Assembly: GCA_934561515.1 (NCBI GenBank)
Contig: CAKTGM010000009.1
Coordinates: 1 to 60,472 of the forward strand
DNA from: an uncultured Oscillospiraceae bacterium
GTDB taxonomy: Bacteria > Bacillota > Clostridia > Oscillospirales > Oscillospiraceae
Direction of reading: 5' to 3'
DNA length: 60,472 nucleotides
The position numbers were made by a program, and so were the translations under genes. Under the pieces are notes generated by a model that ran no database searches, was not told where the DNA came from, and saw only the letters and a list, made by a program, of their open reading frames with translations. How positions within the stretch are numbered: the stretch's first letter is position 1; each line of letters starts with the position of its first letter. Positions 32,559 through 41,879 of the stretch are shown piece after piece.

Positions 32559-34190
32559 TTAGTACATGCCGCCCATGTCGCCCATGCCGGCGGCAGCGGC
32601 CGGTGCGGGGGGCTCGGGCTTGTCGGCCACGAGGGACTCGGTGGTGAGCACCATGGCGCTGACGGAAGCGGCGTTCTCAAGCGCGGAGCGCGTGACCTTT
32701 GCAGGGTCGACGATACCGGCGCCGATCATGTCGCAGTAGACTTCCTTATAAGCGTCGAAGCCGTAGCCGACCTTGCGGCTGGACTTGATCTTCTCGAGCA
32801 CGACGCTGCCGTCGATACCGGCGTTGGCCGCGATCTGGCGGACCGGCTCCTGCAGAGCCTTGGCAATGATCTGAACGCCCGTCTTCTCATCGCCCTCGAC
32901 CTTGCTGATGAGCTTTTCAACGGAGGGAACGGCGTTGACATAAGCCGTGCCGCCGCCCGCGACGATGCCCTCTTCGACCGCCGCGCGGGTCGCGTTGAGC
33001 GCGTCCTCGATGCGCAGCTTCTTTTCCTTCATCTCGGTCTCGGTCGCAGCGCCGACCTTGATGACGGCCACGCCGCCGGCGAGCTTGGCAAGGCGCTCCT
33101 GGAGCTTTTCCTTGTCGTACTCGCTCGTGGTCGCGCCGATCTGGTTGCGGATCTGCGCCACGCGGTCAGCGATGGCGTTCTTGTCGCCCGCGCCGTCGAC
33201 GATGGTGGTGTTCTCCTTGGTGACCTTGATCTGGCGGGCACGGCCGAGCATATCGATCGTGGCGCTCTTGAGCTCGTAGCCGAGCTCCTCGGAGATGACC
33301 TGGCCGCCGGTGAGGATGGCGATATCCTGGAGCATCTCCTTGCGGCGGTCGCCGAAGCCGGGCGCCTTGACGCAAACGACATTCAGCGTGCCGCGCAGAC
33401 GGTTGACGATCAGCGTGGAGAGCGCCTCGCCCTCAACGTCCTCAGCGATGATAACGAGCTTCTTGCCGCTCTGGACGAGCTGCTCGAGGATGGGGAGAAT
33501 GTCGGAAATGACGGAGATCTTCTTATCGGTGATGAGAAGATACGCATCGTCGATGACGGCTTCCATCTTCTCGGTATCGGTGACCATGTAGGGGGTGATG
33601 TAGCCGCGGTCGAACATCATGCCCTCGACGACCTCGGAGTAGGTCTCGGCGGTCTTGGACTCCTCGATGGTGATAACGCCGTCGGCGCTGACCTTCTCCA
33701 TGGCCTCGGCGATCAGCTTGCCGATGAACTCATCGCCGCTGGAGACGGTGCCGACGCGGGCGATATCGTCCGTGCCGTTGACCTTCTGGGAGTTGGCCTT
33801 GATGGCCTCGACAGCGGTCTCAACGGCCTTGGCCATGCCCTTTTTCATCACAATGGGGTTCGCGCCGGCGGCGAGGTTCTTCAGGCCCTCGCGCACCATG
33901 GCCTGCGCGAGCAGGGTGGCGGTGGTGGTGCCGTCGCCCGCAACGTCGTTGGTCTTGGTGGACACTTCGCGCACGAGCTGCGCGCCCATGTTCTCAAACG
34001 GATCTTCGAGCTCGATCTCCTTGGCGATGGTCACGCCGTCGTTGGTGATGAGCGGCGCGCCGAACTTCTTATCGAGCACCACGTTGCGGCCCTTGGGGCC
34101 GAGGGTGACCTTGACGGTATCGGCAAGGGTATTGACGCCGGCCTCGAGCGCCTTGCGCGCCTCGTCGCCGGATTTGATCAGCTTAGACAT
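32559..34190 (-). CDS. groEL: Chaperonin GroEL
   Basis: A 543-residue Hsp60 that forms the 14-mer folding chamber with GroES. It shows VKVTLGPKGRNVVLDKKFG, the ATPase block VAGDGTTTATLLAQAM with the catalytic aspartate near residue 87, and the C-terminal flexible tail ending in GMGDMGGMY. The length is normal. It is the second gene after groES, separated by 18 bases with an AGGAGG ribosome site. Confidence 0.98.
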   Translation of the reverse strand: MSKLIKSGDEARKALEAGVNTLADTVKVTLGPKGRNVVLDKKFGAPLITNDGVTIAKEIELEDPFENMGAQLVREVSTKTNDVAGDGTTTATLLAQAMVREGLKNLAAGANPIVMKKGMAKAVETAVEAIKANSQKVNGTDDIARVGTVSSGDEFIGKLIAEAMEKVSADGVITIEESKTAETYSEVVEGMMFDRGYITPYMVTDTEKMEAVIDDAYLLITDKKISVISDILPILEQLVQSGKKLVIIAEDVEGEALSTLIVNRLRGTLNVVCVKAPGFGDRRKEMLQDIAILTGGQVISEELGYELKSATIDMLGRARQIKVTKENTTIVDGAGDKNAIADRVAQIRNQIGATTSEYDKEKLQERLAKLAGGVAVIKVGAATETEMKEKKLRIEDALNATRAAVEEGIVAGGGTAYVNAVPSVEKLISKVEGDEKTGVQIIAKALQEPVRQIAANAGIDGSVVLEKIKSSRKVGYGFDAYKEVYCDMIGAGIVDPAKVTRSALENAASVSAMVLTTESLVADKPEPPAPAAAAGMGDMGGMY

Positions 34191-34208
34191 AATTCGTTAC
34201 CTCCTCGA

Positions 34209-34493
34209 TTATTCCACAATAGCGAGAATATCGCTCTGACGGACGACGACGTACTCCTCGTCGTCCAGCTTGACTTCCGTGCCGGAATACTTGCTGGTGA
34301 TGACCTTGTCGCCGGGCTTGACGGTCATCACAACGTCGTGACCGTCCACCATGCCGCCGGGGCCGACGGAAATGACTTCGGCGATGGAGGGCTTCTCCTT
34401 GGCGCTGGCGGTCAGGATGATGCCGCCCTTGGTCGTCTCTTCGGCCTCGACCATCTTGAGGATGACGCGGTCAGCAAGCGGTGTGAGTTTCAT
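34209..34493 (-). CDS. groES: Co-chaperonin GroES
   Basis: A 94-residue GroES lid. It starts MKLTPLADRVILKMVEAEET and has the mobile loop KGGIILTASAKEKPS that binds GroEL. I chose the ATG at 34493 with AAGGAGG upstream; the frame is open further but that stretch is not GroES-like. The CIRCE operator lies about 50-75 bases ahead, so heat and unfolded protein should induce it through HrcA. Confidence 0.97.
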   Translation of the reverse strand: MKLTPLADRVILKMVEAEETTKGGIILTASAKEKPSIAEVISVGPGGMVDGHDVVMTVKPGDKVITSKYSGTEVKLDDEEYVVVRQSDILAIVE

Positions 34494-34543
34494 GGCTTGG
34501 TGCCTCCTTGTATATTTCAGAATTTTTAACGCTTTCAGGTCGG

Positions 34544-34570
34544 TTAGCACTCAAACTTATCGAGTGCTAA
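34544..34570 (-). promoter_or_regulatory. CIRCE operator of groESL
   Basis: Perfect TTAGCACTC-N9-GAGTGCTAA, the HrcA-binding inverted repeat. hrcA itself is not in the window. Confidence 0.98.
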
Positions 34571-34693
34571 CCAACGGTGCTATCATAGCGCACCGTCAAG
34601 GCATTTGCAAGGGGTATTTTGCTGATTTTCCAAAAATTCACAGCTTATTCAAAAACTGTTCCGTCCCCTGCCGCGCCCGCGCTGCATCTGCGG

Positions 34694-34733
34694 AAAAAGG
34701 GCGGCGGATGCTGCCGCATCCGCCGCCTTTTTG
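34694..34733 (-). terminator. Intrinsic terminator of the lipid kinase unit
   Basis: GGCGGCGGATG / CATCCGCCGCC with runs of A and T on both sides, 11 bases past the stop of the 34744 gene. Confidence 0.9.
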
Positions 34734-34743
34734 TCGTTTTTTC

Positions 34744-35676
34744 TCAGCGCGCCGTCGCGTCCGGGTCGCAGCCCGCGGGCGCGAAGAAGTTGACCTTCTT
34801 GTCCGCAAGCTTCAGCGTCACGCACTGCGCGTGCATACTCTCGCCGTCAAGGCAGGTGGTGAGGTCTCCCTCGAGCGCCTCGATGCGCACGACCTTCGCC
34901 CTGGACACGCGCACAATGTCGCGCGGCAGCTTCTGGTGGTTGCCCGCGCTGTAATCGGGAAAGAGCCTTGCAAAGCGCGCCTTGCTGACATTCTTCACCA
35001 GCACCGTATCTAATACCCCGTCCGTCATGCGCGCCTCGGGCACGGGGGTCGAGCCGCCGCCGTAATAGCGGCCGTTGCACATCGAAACGAGGGCGAATTC
35101 GTCCTCGATCACCTCATCGTCGAGCGTGACGCGCCACTTGCGGCCGATCTTGCGGAAGAGGAAGTTCGCCGCGACGCTGGCAAGGTAGCTGCCGCGCCCC
35201 GTGAGCATGGGCGACGCGCCGAAGTCGTGCACGCTTTCGGCGATGCGCGCATCGATGCCCGTGCAGGCGATGGTCAGGCAGTATTTGCCGTTGCAGTTGA
35301 TCAGATCAAGCGGCGTGACGGAGCCGTTCCACAGGTTCTCCGCGTCGAGGAAGAGGGGAAGGGCGTCCTTGCCGAAGTTTTTGAGAAAATCGTTGCCCGT
35401 GCCGATGGGGATGCAGGTCATCGCGGCATTATCAAAGCCCGCGATGCCGTTGGTGATCTCGTTGATCGTGCCATCGCCGCCGCAGGCGTAAAAGCGAACG
35501 TCCTCGTCCGTCTCGGCGATGGCGCGGGTGAGCATCGTCGCGTGTCCGCGCGACTTGGTGAGCATACACTCCACGTCCAGATCATGCTCGCGCTTGAGTT
35601 TTTCAGCCATTGCGTAAACGCGCTGGCGGCCGTCCTTTTTCCCGGCGGCAGGGTTGATGATGAAAATGTGCCTCAA
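34744..35676 (-). CDS. Diacylglycerol kinase-type lipid kinase
   Basis: A 310-residue protein of the DgkB/YegS family, which phosphorylates diacylglycerol or related lipids with ATP at the membrane. FIINPAAGKKDG is at the start, the nucleotide motif YACGGDGTINEITNG near residue 65, and CIPIGTGNDFLKNFG near 88; the C-terminal beta-sandwich follows. I placed the start at a TTG (35676) because AGGAG stands eight bases before it; a GTG three codons earlier overlaps that site. DgkB recycles diacylglycerol released by lipoteichoic acid synthesis, which fits the LtaS-type gene upstream on the same strand. Confidence 0.9.
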   Translation of the reverse strand: MRHIFIINPAAGKKDGRQRVYAMAEKLKREHDLDVECMLTKSRGHATMLTRAIAETDEDVRFYACGGDGTINEITNGIAGFDNAAMTCIPIGTGNDFLKNFGKDALPLFLDAENLWNGSVTPLDLINCNGKYCLTIACTGIDARIAESVHDFGASPMLTGRGSYLASVAANFLFRKIGRKWRVTLDDEVIEDEFALVSMCNGRYYGGGSTPVPEARMTDGVLDTVLVKNVSKARFARLFPDYSAGNHQKLPRDIVRVSRAKVVRIEALEGDLTTCLDGESMHAQCVTLKLADKKVNFFAPAGCDPDATAR

Positions 35677-35753
35677 ATCGTTCACTCCTGCTTAGAATTC
35701 TGCTCTTATCCCTACTATACCGCAGCGGATGTAAAAAAGAAATGAACAGGGTG

Positions 35754-36902
35754 TTAATTCCGCGTGAAGAAAGTTTCAATGTCCGCGCGGCGGCAGCTGA
35801 CGCTGCCCTGCACGAAATGCGGCTTGCCGCCGCCGCGGCCCGAAAGTGCTGCGTTGAGCTCCTTTGTCAGCGCGCGCAGATCACCGCCCGCGTGGCCGAT
35901 GGCGTACTTATAAGCGCCCTCCGTTCCCGCGAAGACCGCGCAGCGCCCGCCGCAGACACTTGCCACCGCGTCGCAGAGCTTTCGCAGGCTGTCGCCCGGC
36001 ATTTCGCCTTCAAAAAGCAGCACATCGCCCGCTCCCGCATACCGCGCAGCCGTCTGGACAAAGACGGTCTCTTCAAGCTGCGCTGCGCGCAGCTTGAGCG
36101 CGCCGAGCTCTGCAAGCAACCGCTCCACGGCGGCAAAGCCCGCCGTGGGCTTGACGGAGAGCGCCTGACCAATGCGCAGGCTCTGCTCCCAGCAGGCGGA
36201 AAGATAGCGCCGCGCGCGGTCGCCGCACAAAAGCTCGATGCGAACGCCCTCGCGGAACTTCTGCACGGAGAGGAACTTCACAAGCCCCACCTGTCCTGCG
36301 CGCAGCACGTGCGTGCCGCAGCAGGCGCAGCAGTCCGCGCCGGGGAAGGAGACGATGCGCACATCGCCCTCGAGCGCCTTTTTGCTGCGATACTCGACCT
36401 TTTCAAGCTCTGCGCCGCGATAGAAGCGGATGTCGATCGCATGGTCCTCGCAGATGTAGCGGTTCGCCTCCTCTTCGATCTCCAGCAGCGCCTCCCATGA
36501 AATGTCGGCGTTGTAGTCGATCGTCACGCTGTCCGCTCCCATGTGGAAGCCGACGTTGTCGCAGTGGAAGCGCTCGCAGAGAAGGCCCGAGCAGATGTGC
36601 TCGCCCGAATGCTGCTGCATATGGTCGAAGCGGCGCGCCCAGTCGATCTCGCCCTCGACGCGCGCGCCGACGGGCAGGGGACGGTCGCAAAGATGCGTGA
36701 TGACACCGTCCTTTTCGTGCACCGCAAGCACCTTCGCGCCGCCGAGCGTGCCGGTATCATAGGGCTGGCCGCCGCCCTCGGGGTAAAAGGCCGTTTCATC
36801 GAGCACGACGGCGCAGCCGCCCTTTTCCTCCTCGCAGGAGAGGACGGCGGCGGCAAAGGACCGCATGAAGGGGTCTTCATAATATAGCTTTCTTGTTTCC
36901 AT
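35754..36902 (-). CDS. Alanyl-tRNA editing protein (AlaX-like, with DHHA1 tail)
   Basis: A 382-residue homologue of the AlaRS editing domain, which removes wrongly attached serine or glycine from tRNA(Ala). The zinc motif has HSGEH (HxxxH, near residue 97) and the later CCACCGTH (CxxxH, near 195). The TAFYPEGGGQPYDTG block is near residue 37. The C-terminal half, with an oligomerisation helix and GGRCAVFAGTEGAYKYAIGH and RGGGKPHFVQG, looks like DHHA1. There is no aminoacylation domain, so it acts in trans. Glycine and serine enzymes abound nearby, but a link is speculative. GAGGAGA precedes the ATG. Confidence 0.9.
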   Translation of the reverse strand: METRKLYYEDPFMRSFAAAVLSCEEEKGGCAVVLDETAFYPEGGGQPYDTGTLGGAKVLAVHEKDGVITHLCDRPLPVGARVEGEIDWARRFDHMQQHSGEHICSGLLCERFHCDNVGFHMGADSVTIDYNADISWEALLEIEEEANRYICEDHAIDIRFYRGAELEKVEYRSKKALEGDVRIVSFPGADCCACCGTHVLRAGQVGLVKFLSVQKFREGVRIELLCGDRARRYLSACWEQSLRIGQALSVKPTAGFAAVERLLAELGALKLRAAQLEETVFVQTAARYAGAGDVLLFEGEMPGDSLRKLCDAVASVCGGRCAVFAGTEGAYKYAIGHAGGDLRALTKELNAALSGRGGGKPHFVQGSVSCRRADIETFFTRN

Positions 36903-36915
36903 GTTGCTTGTCTCC

Positions 36916-38082
36916 TCAGTCGATCAGGCCGAGCGCCTGTTTTTCACGCAGCACGCGGTAAACGTGCGCGTCGATCTCCCGCTCGTCAAGCTCGCCGCGC
37001 TCCACGGCGGATATGACCTGCGGGATCTGCTCGCGGTAGTCGGTCGTCACGATCATGTCGTTGCCCGCGCGCAGCGCAAGCACAGCGGCGCTGCCGTCCT
37101 GTGCGTAGGATTTGACCGCGTCCATCGCAAGGTCGTCCGTCACGATGAGCCCGTCAAAGCCGAGCGTGCCGCGCAGCACCTCGTGCACCTTCGGCGAAAG
37201 GGAGGCGGGCAGGGTATCGTCCATGCAGTTGACAATGTTGTGGCTCACAAGGACAAAGGGCGCAAGCGCCGCGATGCCCGCGGAAAAGGGCAGAAAATCG
37301 GCGGTCTCAAAGCTCTCATACGTCCGCTCGTCCACGGCGATGCCCGTGTGGGTGTCGGCATTGTTCCCGTAGCCGGGGAAGTGCTTCAGAACGCACGCAA
37401 CGCCCGCCTCCTCATAGACGGGCACGACGCGCGCGATGTAGTCCGCCGTGGTCTGCGCGTCCTTGCCGAAGGAGCGCGCATAGATGAAGTCGCCCGGATC
37501 GGTCGATACATCGCACACGGGGGCAAAATTCACGTTGATGCCGAGCGCCTTGAGACGCTCGTTATAGCGCAGCGTTTCTTCAAGCAGGCCGTCCATCCCC
37601 GCCGCGGCGTACAGCTCCTGCGGAGACTTGAGGGGAGAGGAAAAGAGGTTCGGGTTCCGGCTTGCGCGCGTGACCGTGCCGCCCTCCTCGTCGCTGCCGA
37701 TGAAAAGGGGAATGTCCGCCGCGGCCTGATAGGAGGCGAGCGCCGAAGTAAAGGCATCCTCGCTGAGCCATTCGCCGCCCGCGTCCTTATAATCCCGCCC
37801 GAAGAGCAGAAGCCCGCCGAGATGATAGGTTTCCACATCCTCCGCCGCATCCGTTTCCGGGCAGCGGACGAAAAAGAGCTGTCCGACCTTTTCTTCAAGC
37901 GTCATCTCCGCGATGCGCGCGTTCAGGCGCTCCTCGTTCTCTTCCTCCGGCGTCTTTTCCGGCGGCGCGGGGTCGACTGCCGGCGTGTCCGGCACGTCGG
38001 GCGTGTCGGTCTTCTGCCTGCCGCAGGCAGGCAGCGTCAGGCAGAGCAGAAGCGCAAGCAGCGCGATAAGACCTTTTTTCAT
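36916..38082 (-). CDS. nagZ: Beta-N-acetylhexosaminidase, GH3 family lipoprotein
   Basis: A 388-residue GH3 enzyme of the NagZ type that removes N-acetylglucosamine from muropeptides. The signal sequence ends in a lipobox-like LPACG with Cys at about residue 20, so it should be outside the membrane, as in Firmicutes. A proline/aspartate-rich linker follows. The active-site block KHFPGYGNNADTHTGI is near residue 235 and the nucleophile aspartate is in FDGLIVTDDLAMDAV near 320. Its ATG overlaps the stop of the LtaS-type gene (ATGA), which ties it to envelope work. Confidence 0.92.
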   Translation of the reverse strand: MKKGLIALLALLLCLTLPACGRQKTDTPDVPDTPAVDPAPPEKTPEEENEERLNARIAEMTLEEKVGQLFFVRCPETDAAEDVETYHLGGLLLFGRDYKDAGGEWLSEDAFTSALASYQAAADIPLFIGSDEEGGTVTRASRNPNLFSSPLKSPQELYAAAGMDGLLEETLRYNERLKALGINVNFAPVCDVSTDPGDFIYARSFGKDAQTTADYIARVVPVYEEAGVACVLKHFPGYGNNADTHTGIAVDERTYESFETADFLPFSAGIAALAPFVLVSHNIVNCMDDTLPASLSPKVHEVLRGTLGFDGLIVTDDLAMDAVKSYAQDGSAAVLALRAGNDMIVTTDYREQIPQVISAVERGELDEREIDAHVYRVLREKQALGLID

Positions 38083-39956
38083 GCCGCATCCTCCTTGAGA
38101 TGTGTTTCGATATAATACTGCGCGCGCAGGTAGCGCTCGTTCTCATCCTCCGCCGCGCCCTCGAGCGCCGCGGTGAGCTGTCCGTCCTGCATCCGCCAGC
38201 CGTTTGAGCTCATCAGGGGGGAGACCTCTCGCATCTCGCGCTGGAGCTGCATAAGGCCCGGCCCCTCCCAGCCGCACTCGTCAAAGAGCCGCGCCATCAG
38301 AAAGCAGGGGGAGAAGTCGCCGCCGTCCGATGCAAAGCCGCCGCCGAGCAGCTCCCGCGCCGCCTCGTTTGCGTAGATGACGTAGGGCGTTGCGTAGTAA
38401 TTGCAGAAGCCCTCGAGCGTCGAAACATCCAGATCGACGCCGATCTCGGTATAGACGCTGTTGCCGTTGCCCATCCACGGCTTGTGGTCGCCGAAGAAGA
38501 CGAAGACGATGGGTTCGTCGCGCGCTTCCAGCTCCTCCGTCATGCGGCACATCTCGTTGACCGTGCTGCGGATGCCGGCAAGGTAGTTGTTGATGACGCA
38601 GCAGGTCTGCATCGACCAGCCGTTCTTCTCGGGCGTGACGTATTCCTCCCAGTAGGTCTCGGAGGGGTAGGGGCCGTGGTTCTGGTACGAAACGGAGAAG
38701 AGGAAGAGGGGAGCGTCCGCTTCTGTGCGCGCGTCGATGTCCTCGAGCAGATAGTCGACCAGCACCTTATCCGAGCTGTAGAGCGCATCGGAGATGGAGA
38801 TGAGGTCGCCAAAGCCCGTGTCGTTGAACACACACTCATCAAAGCCGAGGTATTCGTTCACGTTGCTGCGGTTATAGAACCAGCTGTAGCCGGGGTGGCG
38901 GTAGAGCGCATCGTAGCCCTGCGACTTAAAGTAGCGCACATAGGAGTTGACGGGGCTGCGGAACTCCTCGTGCTTGCTGTAGCCCGTGAGAAAGCCCCAC
39001 TCGGTATCCACCGTGCCGCCGGCGAAGATATTGGTGAGAAGACGGCCTGAAACGCTGCGCTCTTCCAGCTCGTGCAGCGGCTCGTAAATCTTGCGGATGG
39101 CGCCGATGTCATCGAGCACGGGGAAATCCGTCAGGTCGGAGAAGGCCTCGAGCATGATGCCGACGACGGTGAGCTTCTCTCCCTCCGGGATATCCTGATC
39201 TTCATAGGACGCGAGCGTGCTGCTCGCCTCGCTCTCGCGGTAGCCGCTCGGCGCATCGGGGAACATATCCTGCACGCTGTAGAGGAAGGGATAGGTCGTG
39301 CCGCGCGAGAGGTAGATCTCCGCCTCGGACCAGGGGTTGATGAGGCCGCCGTTGGCGGTCTTTTCGTAAATCGCCGCATCGGGATAAAGCTCAAAGCCGC
39401 CCGCCAGCGTCAGCGAAAGGGAAAGCATCACGCCCGCGAGACGCGCTCGAGCGCTCATGCGCTCCCGGCGCAGCAGGAGAAGGGAGAGCAGCAGCATCAG
39501 GACAAAGCCCGCAATGACGGTCTCCACCGGCGCGCTCAGCTCAAAGCTGTAGTTGCCCATGATGCCGCCCGCCGTGCGAATGAGGCGCAGGTCGCTTGCC
39601 AGCACCGGGTCGCCGCGCAGCTGGATCTTATAGTAGTTTGCAAGCGCAAGCGCGAGGAACGGCGCCGCCGAGAGAAGGTACGCCGCCCACGGACGCGCGA
39701 AAAGGAAAAAGCCGAGGTAGACGAGAAGAAGCGGCATGAGAAGGTTCATCGCAGCAAGCAGCGGCAGCTTGAAGTACGACGCCCACAGCGCCTGCGCGTC
39801 GATGCCGGGGCAGGCGTGCGCCGTAAGATAGAGCGAGAGAAGGCCGACGCCGAGACCGAAGACCGTAAGCCAGAAGAAGACCCACAGCCGGTGCGCGCAG
39901 CGCATGGCGCGCCCGGCACTCTCGTCCGGCCGCAGCAGGGAACGGAAAACTTGCAT
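38079..39956 (-). CDS. LtaS-type glycerophosphate transferase / sulfatase-fold protein
   Basis: A 625-residue membrane enzyme. About five hydrophobic helices fill residues 1-190, and an outside sulfatase-fold domain covers about 240-560. The block NIFAGGTVDTEWGFLTGYSK carries the expected catalytic threonine, and FFGDHKPWMGNG carries metal-binding aspartate and histidine. Such enzymes build lipoteichoic acid or similar glycerophosphate polymers from phosphatidylglycerol, releasing diacylglycerol. It leads a minus-strand unit with nagZ, AlaX-like and DgkB-like genes. The polymer made here is not certain, so I leave the symbol blank. Confidence 0.88.
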   Translation of the reverse strand: MQVFRSLLRPDESAGRAMRCAHRLWVFFWLTVFGLGVGLLSLYLTAHACPGIDAQALWASYFKLPLLAAMNLLMPLLLVYLGFFLFARPWAAYLLSAAPFLALALANYYKIQLRGDPVLASDLRLIRTAGGIMGNYSFELSAPVETVIAGFVLMLLLSLLLLRRERMSARARLAGVMLSLSLTLAGGFELYPDAAIYEKTANGGLINPWSEAEIYLSRGTTYPFLYSVQDMFPDAPSGYRESEASSTLASYEDQDIPEGEKLTVVGIMLEAFSDLTDFPVLDDIGAIRKIYEPLHELEERSVSGRLLTNIFAGGTVDTEWGFLTGYSKHEEFRSPVNSYVRYFKSQGYDALYRHPGYSWFYNRSNVNEYLGFDECVFNDTGFGDLISISDALYSSDKVLVDYLLEDIDARTEADAPLFLFSVSYQNHGPYPSETYWEEYVTPEKNGWSMQTCCVINNYLAGIRSTVNEMCRMTEELEARDEPIVFVFFGDHKPWMGNGNSVYTEIGVDLDVSTLEGFCNYYATPYVIYANEAARELLGGGFASDGGDFSPCFLMARLFDECGWEGPGLMQLQREMREVSPLMSSNGWRMQDGQLTAALEGAAEDENERYLRAQYYIETHLKEDAA

Positions 39957-40000
39957 AAAAGGGCTCCACCTTTCGAAAGCGAAAAATAAAATGATAGGGA

Positions 40001-40029
40001 ATTATAGCATTTCCCCGCAAAAAACGCAA
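40001..40029 (-). promoter_or_regulatory. Promoter of the LtaS-type unit
   Basis: Minus-strand TTGCGT (40024-40029) and perfect TATAAT (40001-40006), 17 bases apart. It is back to back with the glyS leader promoter. Confidence 0.7.
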
Positions 40030-40057
40030 CGGACAACTCTCCCTGCCTGTGCAAAGC

Positions 40058-40086
40058 TTGACAAGCGCTTTTTCGCATGGTATCCT
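40058..40086 (+). promoter_or_regulatory. Promoter of the glyS T-box leader
   Basis: TTGACA (40058-40063) and TATCCT (40081-40086), 17 bases apart. Confidence 0.7.
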
Positions 40087-40091
40087 ACGGA

Positions 40092-40336
40092 CAGAAAAAA
40101 GCTGAGAAAAAGAAGCGTTTCTTCCCCCACCGCTCACAGAGAGGGGACGGATGGTGCAAGTCCCTGCGGAAGAAGAAAGGCGGCGCTTTTGAGCTGTGCG
40201 GCGGAAATGCCGCGCCGGTCCCTCCGTTACAAGGGAACGAAGTGCCCCGCATCCAGCGGGGAATTCAGGTGGAACCACGGACAATTGCTTTGTTCGCCCT
40301 GAGCCTGCTATTCATAGGCTCAGGGCGTTTTTTTAT
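40092..40336 (+). ncRNA. T-box riboswitch sensing tRNA(Gly)
   Basis: This leader of glyS contains the T-box core AGGTGGAACCACGG (40267-40280). The bulge TGGA (40270-40273) should pair with the UCCA end of uncharged tRNA(Gly), which has the right discriminator base. Further upstream is a GC-rich stem I region (about 40130-40230). The terminator CCCTGAGCCT / AGGCTCAGGG with a seven-T tail (40297-40334) follows. Uncharged tRNA(Gly) should stabilise the antiterminator and raise synthetase expression. I could not fix the specifier codon with certainty, although GGC triplets occur in the stem I region. Confidence 0.93.
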
Positions 40337-40368
40337 CTCCTGAGCCGGACTTGAAAGGAGACTGCAAC

Positions 40369-41817
40369 ATGAAAAACACTGAAAAGACGATGGAAAAGAT
40401 CGTCGCGCTGTGCAAAAACCGCGGCTTTGTCTTCCCCGGCAGCGAGATCTACGGCGGCCTTGCCAACACCTGGGACTACGGCCCCCTCGGCGCGGAGCTG
40501 AAGAAGAACATCAAGAACGCCTGGTGGAAGAAGTTCGTGCAGGAGAATCCCTACAACGTCGGCCTTGACGCCGCCATCCTGATGAACCCGCAGACCTGGG
40601 TCGCAAGCGGCCACCTTGGCGGCTTCTCCGACCCGCTGATGGACTGCCGCGAGTGCCACGAGCGCTTCCGCGCCGACAAGGTCATCGAGGACTGGTGCGC
40701 CGAGAGCGGCTTTGAGCTGCCCAAGCCCATCGACGCCTTCTCTCAGGCCGAGATGAAGGACTTTGTCGAGGAGCACATGATCCCCTGCCCCACCTGCGGC
40801 AAGCACAACTTCACCGATATCCGCCAGTTTAACCTCATGTTCAAGACCTTCCAGGGCGTGACCGAGGATGCGAAGAACACTGTCTACCTCCGCCCCGAGA
40901 CCGCGCAGGGCATCTTCGTCAACTTCAATAACGTCCAGCGCACCACGCGCAAGAAGCTGCCGTTCGGCATCGGCCAGATCGGCAAGTCCTTCCGCAACGA
41001 GATCACGCCGGGCAACTTCATCTTCCGCGTGCGCGAGTTCGAGCAGATGGAGCTTGAGTTCTTCTGCAAGCCGGGCACCGACCTTGAGTGGTTCAACTAC
41101 TGGCGCACCTTCTGCCACAACTGGCTGCTCTCCATCGGCCTCAAGGACGAGAACCTCCGCCTGCGCGACCACGACCCCGAGGAGCTGTGCTTCTACTCCA
41201 AGGCGACGACGGACTTCGAGTTCCTCTTCCCCTTCGGCTGGGGCGAGCTGTGGGGCGTTGCCGACCGCACGGACTACGACCTGACGCAGCACCAAAGCGT
41301 CAGCGGCGAGAAGATGGTCTACCGCGAGGGCGAGGGCAAGGACATGGTCGAATACGTGCCCTACGTCATCGAGCCGTCGCTCGGCGTGGAGCGCAGCGTG
41401 CTCGCCGTCCTCTGCGACGCTTACGATGAAGAGGTCGTCGGTCAGGACAAGAAGGGCAACGACGATGTGCGCGTCGTGCTGCACTTCCATCCCGCGCTCG
41501 CGCCGTTCAAGGCCGCGATCCTGCCTCTTTCCAAGAAAGAAGTGCTCACCGGCCCCGCGCAGGAGCTGTATGCCGAGCTTTCCAAGGAGTTCATGGTCGA
41601 CTATGACGAGACCGGCTCGATCGGCAAGCGCTACCGCCGCGAGGACGAGATCGGCACGCCGTACTGCATCACCTTCGACTTCGACACCGTCGGCGACGAG
41701 GCGAACGGCATTGCGGCCGACCACTGCGTTACCATCCGCGAGCGCGACACCATGGAGCAGGTGCGCATCCCCATCGATCAGGTCAAGGACTTCCTGCGCG
41801 AGAAGATCGCGTTCTAA
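40369..41817 (+). CDS. glyS: Glycyl-tRNA synthetase (single-chain, alpha2 type)
   Basis: A 482-residue class II synthetase that charges tRNA(Gly). Motif 2 is in FRNEITPGNFIFRVREFEQMELEFF near residue 210, motif 3 in PSLGVERSVLAVL near 340, and the C-terminal anticodon-binding domain has LPLSKKEVL and SIGKRYRREDEIGTPY. It is the single-chain type also found in eukaryotes and many Gram-positives, so no separate glyQ is expected. In that naming it is often called glyQS or glyS. The ATG at 40369 follows GAAAGGAG. Expression is under the T-box upstream. Confidence 0.96.
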   Translation: MKNTEKTMEKIVALCKNRGFVFPGSEIYGGLANTWDYGPLGAELKKNIKNAWWKKFVQENPYNVGLDAAILMNPQTWVASGHLGGFSDPLMDCRECHERFRADKVIEDWCAESGFELPKPIDAFSQAEMKDFVEEHMIPCPTCGKHNFTDIRQFNLMFKTFQGVTEDAKNTVYLRPETAQGIFVNFNNVQRTTRKKLPFGIGQIGKSFRNEITPGNFIFRVREFEQMELEFFCKPGTDLEWFNYWRTFCHNWLLSIGLKDENLRLRDHDPEELCFYSKATTDFEFLFPFGWGELWGVADRTDYDLTQHQSVSGEKMVYREGEGKDMVEYVPYVIEPSLGVERSVLAVLCDAYDEEVVGQDKKGNDDVRVVLHFHPALAPFKAAILPLSKKEVLTGPAQELYAELSKEFMVDYDETGSIGKRYRREDEIGTPYCITFDFDTVGDEANGIAADHCVTIRERDTMEQVRIPIDQVKDFLREKIAF

Positions 41818-41834
41818 GGTTTTCTACAGAGAAC

Positions 41835-41870
41835 AAAAAGAGGGCCGTTCCCAACCGGGAACGGCCCTCT
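41835..41870. terminator. Terminator shared by glyS and the SPFH unit
   Basis: AGAGGGCCGTTCCC / GGGAACGGCCCTCT. The T-run is clearer on the minus strand, and the plus strand has only a weak tail. Confidence 0.85.
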
Positions 41871-41879
41871 TGCTGCCTC

